The notes beneath the pieces are model-generated. The model was not told where the DNA came from, did no database searches, and worked only from the letters and a program-made list of their open reading frames with translations. Shown here in pieces: positions 37,430 through 43,561 of a stretch of DNA of 43,561 nt; the stretch's first letter is position 1, and each line of letters starts with the position of its first letter. Origin of the DNA: Pirellulaceae bacterium (GTDB lineage: Bacteria > Planctomycetota > Planctomycetia > Pirellulales > Pirellulaceae). The position numbers and the translations under genes were made by a program. The stretch spans positions 1 to 43,561 of the forward strand of contig JAGFJK010000164.1 of the NCBI GenBank assembly GCA_024102795.1, in the 5' to 3' direction.

Positions 37430-38716
37430 TCACGGGCAGGCCCACACCCGAACCTCCCCGGACTTCTGGCCGTCGCCACCGCCCGCGGCCAGCAGCTTGC
37501 CGTCGGGACTGAAGGCCAGGACGTTGATCTGGGGCGTGTCAAAGGGGAATGTGATGACTGTTTTACCGGTGCCCGTGTCCCACAGCCGAACCGTTTGGTC
37601 GCTCCCGGCCGAGGCCAGCCGCTTGCCGTCGGGACTGAAGGCCAGTCGAATCACCGAACCCTGGTGCCCGCGCAGGGTGTGGACCTGGCGGCCCGAACCC
37701 ACCTCCCAGATGCGCAACTCCGCCGCCGGGCCGGGTCCCAGAACCAGGCCGTCGCGGCGGTTCGGCCGGCCGCCGACGGAAGCCGCCACATGCTTGTTGT
37801 CGTGACTGAGGGCTACGGCCGTCACCGCGGAACTCCAACCGCCCTGGGGGACAATCTTCCGCATCGTGAACATATGGATCGTCTTGCCGCTCGCAACGTC
37901 CCAAATCCAGATTTCGCCCGCTTCGGGCAGCTCGCCGCCGGCGCCGTCGGTGCCCACGACCACGTATTTCCCATCCGCACTCACGGCCAGCGCGCCCGCG
38001 TTGGTGGACGTGCTCAAATCGGGCACTACCTTGGCGTCTGGCGGAATGAACTTCTCCACCCCGCCGTCCGGGTAGCGAAACTCGGGCCGTTTCACTTCGC
38101 CCAACAGGCGGATCAGCTTGCCGGTTTCCGCGTCCCAGATCCTGACATCTCCGCCATGCAGTCCGTGTCCGGGCCCCACGAGCCACGAGGTCCCGGCGGT
38201 GACCAGTTGCTTGCCGTCCGGAGTGTAGGCCATCGTCGCGACGTAGGCCGAGAAGCCGCCTCGCCGGGGAGCGTCCAGTTGCCGCTCATCGTGGGCAGCG
38301 AAGGTCACCAGCCTGTTGCCCGTCGGCGAGAACAAGACGACGTCGGCAAAAAAGCCCCTTCCCCTCACTGCCCGATACTCGACCAGCGCCACCGGCGATC
38401 CATCGCGACCGGCGGGACCGAGGGCAAACACCGGCTGCCGGTGCTGCTGAGGGGACCAGGCGAGTTTGTGGTTGCTGATTTGCCGACCATTGTCGGACTG
38501 CCACGAACAGACATCGGCTGTGCTGACCGACACGATTTGCTTTCCATCCGAGTGGAAGGCCAGCGCCATGACCTCGCTGGTGTGGCTCGTGAATGTGGCG
38601 ACAGGTTTCGCCAGGGGCACCTGGTCATCGGGGTTGGGCTCGGGGAGCGGCTGGCCAACCGCGACCGAAGCGAAAAAGGCGAAGGCCACGAAGACGGTGT
38701 AAGGCGACTTGTCCAT
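37430..38716 (-). CDS. Secreted WD40-repeat protein (428 aa)
   Basis: Beta-propeller protein, probably periplasmic or surface-exposed. Residues 1-20 (MDKSPYTVFVAFAFFASVAV) look like a signal peptide, and cleavage after VGQ or nearby is plausible. Repeats are seen from residue about 40 on: LAFHSDGKQIVSVS, AYTPDGKQLVTAGTSWL, DVRIWDAETGK, ALAVSADGKYVVVGTDGAGG, LRIWEVGSGRQVHTLRGH, LAFSPDGKRLASAGSDQ, VRLWDTGTGK, LAFSPDGKLLAAGGGDG. That is about six or seven blades. No enzyme domain is fused. ATG at 38716 with GGAG 7 nt upstream. Downstream of the ankyrin gene on the same strand (128-bp gap), possibly co-transcribed. The stop is followed at once by a REP right end. Confidence 0.88.
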   Translation of the reverse strand: MDKSPYTVFVAFAFFASVAVGQPLPEPNPDDQVPLAKPVATFTSHTSEVMALAFHSDGKQIVSVSTADVCSWQSDNGRQISNHKLAWSPQQHRQPVFALGPAGRDGSPVALVEYRAVRGRGFFADVVLFSPTGNRLVTFAAHDERQLDAPRRGGFSAYVATMAYTPDGKQLVTAGTSWLVGPGHGLHGGDVRIWDAETGKLIRLLGEVKRPEFRYPDGGVEKFIPPDAKVVPDLSTSTNAGALAVSADGKYVVVGTDGAGGELPEAGEIWIWDVASGKTIHMFTMRKIVPQGGWSSAVTAVALSHDNKHVAASVGGRPNRRDGLVLGPGPAAELRIWEVGSGRQVHTLRGHQGSVIRLAFSPDGKRLASAGSDQTVRLWDTGTGKTVITFPFDTPQINVLAFSPDGKLLAAGGGDGQKSGEVRVWACP

Positions 38717-38844
38717 GGTGTTTCTCCAATCGGGAATGCGGCCGCGTTGTCTTGGCCGAACGAGCCAGCTCAGCCGCGGCGGTGACTGTTGAGCGGACGA
38801 ACCTGGAAACGCCGTCGTGCCCCCGCCGTCACGGGCATTTCCGC

Positions 38845-39495
38845 TCATTCATCGGGTGGGAAGTCGGGGCCGATACCAGCACCTTCGTACCACAACTGAT
38901 CGATGATTGCCTTATCGCGCAGATACCAGCTTGCCCAGCTAAGCGGCGTGTCGAGATTGGCATCACGAATTGTCGGATCGGCGCCACGGTCCAGCAGCAA
39001 CTGAATGATATCCGGACTGCCCCACGCCGCCGCGCGGTGCAGCGGGGTTTCGCCCCGCACCCGCGCGTCCCGCCACAGGCGATACGTCTTCATTCCAGGT
39101 TTCGTTCGGGCGTTAGGGTTCGCGCCATGCTCGAGCAGCAGCCGGACCGCTCGAATGTCGCTTCCCCCGGCGACGCCGTGCAGTGCTGTTTCACCGTTGT
39201 GCTCGCTCGCCCGGTTCACGTTCGCTCCTGCTTCAACCATCAGCCGCAGACACTCGAAACTACCGCACACCCCGACGATCACCGGCGCGATATTCTCATT
39301 GCGTTGCAAGTCTGGATCCGCGCCATGCTCCAGCAGGAAGCGTGTCACTGCGGGATGGAAGTTCAGCAGCGGCCCCATCCCATGCTGGTCCACGCTGTTT
39401 GGGTCGGCGCCGGTCTCGATCAACCGCTCGACCGTCTCCAGGTCACCGTCCACGGCGGCTTGAACCAGCCTGTCATTTCGGGGCGGAGCGGCCAT
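38845..39495 (-). CDS. Ankyrin-repeat protein (216 aa)
   Basis: A stack of about six ankyrin repeats covers nearly the whole protein: LVQAAVDGDLETVERLIETG at 10-29, FLLEHGADPDL near 53-63, LMVEAGANVN at 85-94, ETALHGVAGGSDIRAVRLLL at 102-121, ETPLHRAAAWGSPDIIQLLL at 149-168 and LDTPLSWASWY near 181. No signal peptide, so probably cytoplasmic and a protein-binding scaffold. ATG with no obvious ribosome-binding site. It lies upstream of the WD40 gene. A partner or target cannot be inferred from sequence. Confidence 0.88.
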   Translation of the reverse strand: MAAPPRNDRLVQAAVDGDLETVERLIETGADPNSVDQHGMGPLLNFHPAVTRFLLEHGADPDLQRNENIAPVIVGVCGSFECLRLMVEAGANVNRASEHNGETALHGVAGGSDIRAVRLLLEHGANPNARTKPGMKTYRLWRDARVRGETPLHRAAAWGSPDIIQLLLDRGADPTIRDANLDTPLSWASWYLRDKAIIDQLWYEGAGIGPDFPPDE

Positions 39496-39559
39496 GGATG
39501 ATGCTACGCATATTAACTTAACCAGTCACGACCCGGCACGGACACGAGTTTAACGGGTG

Positions 39560-39581
39560 CCAGTCCCGAGTACGAGACTGG
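39560..39581. repeat. Short palindrome upstream of the ankyrin gene
   Basis: CCAGTC-ccgagtacga-GACTGG, preceded by ACGGGTG. A second hairpin, CGCGGTG-ag-CACCGCG, lies at 39715-39730 and is nested with GAGATCG (39694-39700) and CGATCTC (39729-39735), two alternative folds. The 722 bp at 39496-40217 contain no convincing gene, only these, the 18-bp repeats and the recA promoter. Confidence 0.35.
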
Positions 39582-40058
39582 GAGTCGGCCGATCGCGGTA
39601 CAATATGTCGCTCCAACAAATGCCCGGCGCAGCGCGTGCAAACAAGTTGTGCATCCCGATCTCGGCCTCTTCGCCCCGTAGAGGTCGACCGGTGAGATCG
39701 TTCCCGAACCGGGGCGCGGTGAGCACCGCGATCTCGGACGTTCAGGGAGTTCGTAGGCCGTTTGCGAGCGAAAGAGGCCTTCGGTCCGCCAGTGCCAGCG
39801 GCCCATTTCGGGATGGCGTGTCCTTCCCGCGACAACGGCCTGTGTGCCCAGAATCGCCCCCCCTGGAACCGCCTGGCCCCCTGCCCTTCCCCTGCCCGAC
39901 TTCCCGGAAATTTTTCCCGCCCGGATGGAGCGTTCAATCTCGATGGTTCCCAGGGGGATCCAGCACCGGGGGAGATTTTCTCGGCGCGCCGTGACCGGAC
40001 GTGTCCCGGGAAGCTCGAATATTACAGGTAGCTGGGACGGCCGCATTCAGGAAAGCAG

Positions 40059-40112
40059 CCGGCACTGTTTGGCTAGCTGGCACTGCCTCGCTAGCCGGCA
40101 TTGTGTGGCCAG
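40059..40112 (+). repeat. Three degenerate 18-bp direct repeats upstream of recA
   Basis: Units at 40059, 40077 and 40095: CCGGCACTGTTTGGCTAG, CTGGCACTGCCTCGCTAG, CCGGCATTGTGTGGCCAG. They are head to tail, and the last overlaps the -35 of the recA promoter, so they could bind a regulator. No LexA box of a known type is visible. Confidence 0.5.
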
Positions 40113-40129
40113 GCGGTTTGAGGTATAGT
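40101..40129 (+). promoter_or_regulatory. Probable recA promoter
   Basis: TTGTGT (40101-40106), a 17-bp spacer and TATAGT (40124-40129). The -10 is a 5/6 match to sigma-70. It lies about 90 bp upstream of the recA ATG. Confidence 0.4.
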
Positions 40130-40217
40130 GTTCAGGAGTTCACTTCTCGAATCCGGTGGCTGCCCGGCGTTCCGGTTGAAACGTCGCCCGATCTATCAGA
40201 TAAATGGAGAAGCCAAG

Positions 40218-41501
<1,284 letters not shown>

Positions 41502-41601
41502 CGTCCAATCCGCGGGGGAGCCTCGCCGGCCGCGCCCGGGGTGGCTGGAGTTCACCCGCGGTCGGGGCCTCCGGCGCTGGAATCGAGCACAAGGAATCCC
41601 C

Positions 41602-43308
41602 GTGGAAACTCGTCAGCCGGCTCTTCAGCTCCGTTGTTCGCTGGCCACCTGGCTGCTGCTGGCAGGCCTGCCCGCCCTTGCCGCCCAGCCAACCGCCGCC
41701 CAGCCAACCGCCGCCCAGCCAACCGCCGCCCAGCCAACCGCCGCCCAGCCAACCGCCACTGGGAACTTGGCGAACCCGGCAGGCCAGGTTCCAGCAACTG
41801 GGGAGCTGGTAAGCCAGCCGGTCGGAGGGCAGGTGCCTGTCGGGCAGGTGCCTGAGCCGCAGCCGATGCCGCCCGGAGCTGGGGCAGGTACTGGCGACGA
41901 ACCGAACGGCGACCAGGTCCCTCAAACGGGCCTGCAAGCGGCCCTGGCACTGGAGTCCGCCCTGGTGGAAGCGATCGCCAAGGCCGAACCGTCGGTGGTC
42001 GCGATCGCTCGAGTGCGGAAGACCGATCCACCACTGGGACCCCAGCCAGCGCCGCTCGTCGGACCGCCCGATCCGCTCAGCCCTGAGTTCCTGCCCAACG
42101 AGTTCGCCACGGGCGTGGTCATCGACCGCCAGGGTCTGATCCTGACCAATTACCACGTTCTGGGGAATCCGGAAGAGAACGACTATTACGTCTGGGTTCA
42201 GAGGCGCCCGTTCAAGGCGGACCCGCCCTGGACATTGGAGAAAATTGTCGCCGGCGACCCCTGGACCGACCTGGCGATCCTGAAAATTGCCGCCACGGAC
42301 CTGGTTCCGATCGAACTGGGCGATGCCTCGCAGCTCCGCAAGGGCTCGCTGGTCGTGACGCTGGGCAACCCTTACGCCATCGCCCGCGACGGCGAGGTGA
42401 GCGCCAGTTGGGGCATGGTGTCCAACCTGGCCCGAAAGGCGCCTCCGCGCCGGCCCGGACTGGGACCGACCGACGCGGCCGAAACGCTGCATGAGTTCGG
42501 CACGCTGATCCATACCGATGCCCGTTTGAATCTGGGCACCAGCGGCGGGGCCATGATCAATTTGCGAGGGCAGATGGTCGGCCTGACGACCTCGCTGGCG
42601 GCCCTGGCTGGCTACGAGAAATCGGCCGGGTTCGCCATTCCGGTCGATGACGTGTTCCGGCGGACGGTCGATCGGCTGAAGACGGGTCGCAAGGCACAGT
42701 ACGGGTTCCTGGGAGTCGCTCCCCGCAACCTGTCGTTCAACCAGCGCCAAGCGGGTCGCTTTGGAGCGGAAATTGTGGAAGTGATCCCTGGGACACCGGC
42801 CCACCGCGCGAGCCTCCAGACGGGCGACGTCATCACGCATGTCGATGGCCAGGAAGTCTTCGACCGCGACTCATTGTTCCGCGACCTCAGCAAGCTGCCG
42901 CTGGACAGCGAGGTGAAGTTGACCGTCGATCGCGACGGCCAGCGGCTGGTCAAGACCGTGACCCTGGCCAAGAAGTTTGTCGAACTGGCCGGCCCCGCCA
43001 TCGCCTCGGTGCCGGAGCCGAGTTGGCGCGGTCTGCATCTGGAGTTCGCCACCGCCATGCCGCCGGATTTGCCTCGCCCCCCACGGTTGATCGACGCCTC
43101 GCAATGCGTGGGTGTGGTGCGCGTCGACAAGGACTCGCCGGCCTGGAAAGCCGGCATCCAGGCGGGAGACTTTATCAGTCACGTCGAGAATCGGCGCGTG
43201 GTACGTCCGGAGGATTTCCTGCGGGCCGTCGAGGGCCGCGACGGCGCCGTCCAGGTGCGGTTGGCCGGCACCGACGATTCGGGCGCCGCTCGCCAGATTC
43301 AGCCCTGA
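41602..43308 (+). CDS. HtrA/DegP-like secreted serine protease with two PDZ domains (568 aa)
   Basis: S1C-family protease of protein quality control in the cell envelope. A GTG start with AAGGA 6 nt upstream is preferred because it gives a clear signal peptide (RCSLATWLLLAGLPALAA). The open frame also continues upstream to an ATG at 41467 that overlaps recA, but this would bury the signal. After the signal come five 15-bp tandem repeats encoding AQPT-A, then a Pro/Gly-rich linker. The protease domain has H185 (TNYHVLGN), D223 (WTDLAILK) and S314 in GTSGGAMIN, with Thr instead of the usual Asn of GNSGG. PDZ1 follows (VIPGTPAHRASLQTGDVITH), then PDZ2 (VDKDSPAWKAGIQAGDFISH). Likely periplasmic. 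Confidence 0.9.
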   Translation: METRQPALQLRCSLATWLLLAGLPALAAQPTAAQPTAAQPTAAQPTAAQPTATGNLANPAGQVPATGELVSQPVGGQVPVGQVPEPQPMPPGAGAGTGDEPNGDQVPQTGLQAALALESALVEAIAKAEPSVVAIARVRKTDPPLGPQPAPLVGPPDPLSPEFLPNEFATGVVIDRQGLILTNYHVLGNPEENDYYVWVQRRPFKADPPWTLEKIVAGDPWTDLAILKIAATDLVPIELGDASQLRKGSLVVTLGNPYAIARDGEVSASWGMVSNLARKAPPRRPGLGPTDAAETLHEFGTLIHTDARLNLGTSGGAMINLRGQMVGLTTSLAALAGYEKSAGFAIPVDDVFRRTVDRLKTGRKAQYGFLGVAPRNLSFNQRQAGRFGAEIVEVIPGTPAHRASLQTGDVITHVDGQEVFDRDSLFRDLSKLPLDSEVKLTVDRDGQRLVKTVTLAKKFVELAGPAIASVPEPSWRGLHLEFATAMPPDLPRPPRLIDASQCVGVVRVDKDSPAWKAGIQAGDFISHVENRRVVRPEDFLRAVEGRDGAVQVRLAGTDDSGAARQIQP

Positions 43309-43322
43309 TCAGTTGCTGTGAA

Positions 43323-43346
43323 GCGCCGGAGCAAGCCGGCCGGCGC
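43323..43346 (+). terminator. Hairpin after the HtrA-like gene
   Basis: GCGCCGG (43323-43329) pairs with CCGGCGC (43340-43346). There is no U-tract, so it is a weak terminator at best. It is 14 bp past the stop. Confidence 0.35.
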
Positions 43347-43349
43347 GGC

Positions 43350-43561
43350 GAGCGGCGGGCGTGAGCCCGCTGTTTCTTCGTCGCCGCGCCTTGGCGAGCG
43401 GCGGGCGTAAGCCCGCTGTTTCTTCGTCGCCGCGCCTTGGCGAGCGGCGGGCGTTTGCCCGCTGTTTCTTCGGCGCCGCGCCTTGGCGAGCGGCGGGCGT
43501 AAGCCCGCTGTTTCTTCGTCGCCGCGCCTTGGCGAGCGGCGGGCGTAAGCCCGCTGTTTCT
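43350..43561 (+). repeat. 46-bp tandem repeat array, cut by the window edge
   Basis: Units start at 43350, 43396, 43442, 43488 and 43534; the last has 28 of 46 bases before the window ends. Each unit contains GCGGGC-xxxx-GCCCGC followed by TGTTTCTT, like an intrinsic terminator. The stem never changes, while the four loop bases vary (GTGA, GTAA, GTTT, GTAA, GTAA). One other change is GTC to GGC in unit 3. It follows the HtrA-like gene by about 40 bp and is non-coding. Confidence 0.85.

Noticed and set aside
39513-40046. Minus-strand frame of 177 codons between the ankyrin gene and recA
   Set aside because: It crosses palindromes and is compositionally like the antisense frames; no motif and no ribosome-binding site.
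43350-43561. CRISPR array
   Set aside because: The units abut with no spacers, and each unit is a palindromic hairpin. It is a tandem repeat.

Overview
The window looks like a piece of a high-GC planctomycete chromosome, probably from the Pirellula/Rhodopirellula side of the phylum. The evidence is three consecutive secreted proteins that open with the LEPR-XLL-type leader typical of giant planctomycetal surface proteins, dockerin-like Ca-binding tails, an NPCBM-domain secreted protein, a Tat-exported DUF3500-type protein, and weak or absent Shine-Dalgarno sites. No database search was possible. Family names come from motifs read by eye.

Region 1 (about 0.4-27.3 kb, minus strand) is a same-strand block of three genes. 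It runs from a 4684-residue protein (27312-13258), through a 351-residue cohesin/cadherin/dockerin-like protein (13215-12160), to a 3874-residue protein (12033-409). Both giants carry RHS/YD repeats in an unusual order. A YD block that ends in the RHS core motif comes first, then a glycine-rich variable segment, then a conserved domain I cannot name, then the RHS head-like motif and a second YD block. Pre-peptidase (PPC-like), Calx-beta-like and RTX modules, a zinc-protease domain (in the larger giant) and a shared dockerin-like tail follow. Related GC-rich palindromes lie on both sides of the block.

Region 2 (27.3-35.1 kb) starts with 1.27 kb without a convincing gene. It continues with a small coiled-coil/XRE regulator, a strong bidirectional terminator, a Tat-exported DUF3500-type protein, an NPCBM secreted protein, and a plus-strand operon of a PfkB sugar kinase, a small protein with caspase/C80-like motifs, and the RNA 2',3'-cyclic phosphodiesterase ThpR.

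Region 3 (35.1-37.4 kb) is a graveyard of mobile DNA. It holds REP-like elements with AAAAGGTGTC termini, a transposase (RAYT-like) C-terminal scrap, a frameshifted DUF4160 gene overlapping a DUF2442 gene whose end was replaced by a REP element, an unrecognised small acidic protein, and a group II intron remnant that appears to split a REP palindrome.

Region 4 (37.4-43.6 kb) holds a secreted WD40 protein downstream of an ankyrin-repeat gene, then recA with a long low-complexity N-terminal extension, an HtrA-like secreted protease with two PDZ domains, and a 46-bp tandem repeat array that runs off the window edge. The recA and htrA-like genes are housekeeping. The giant-protein block is the most unusual content, and its function (adhesion, matrix, contact-dependent antagonism or processing) cannot be fixed from sequence alone.
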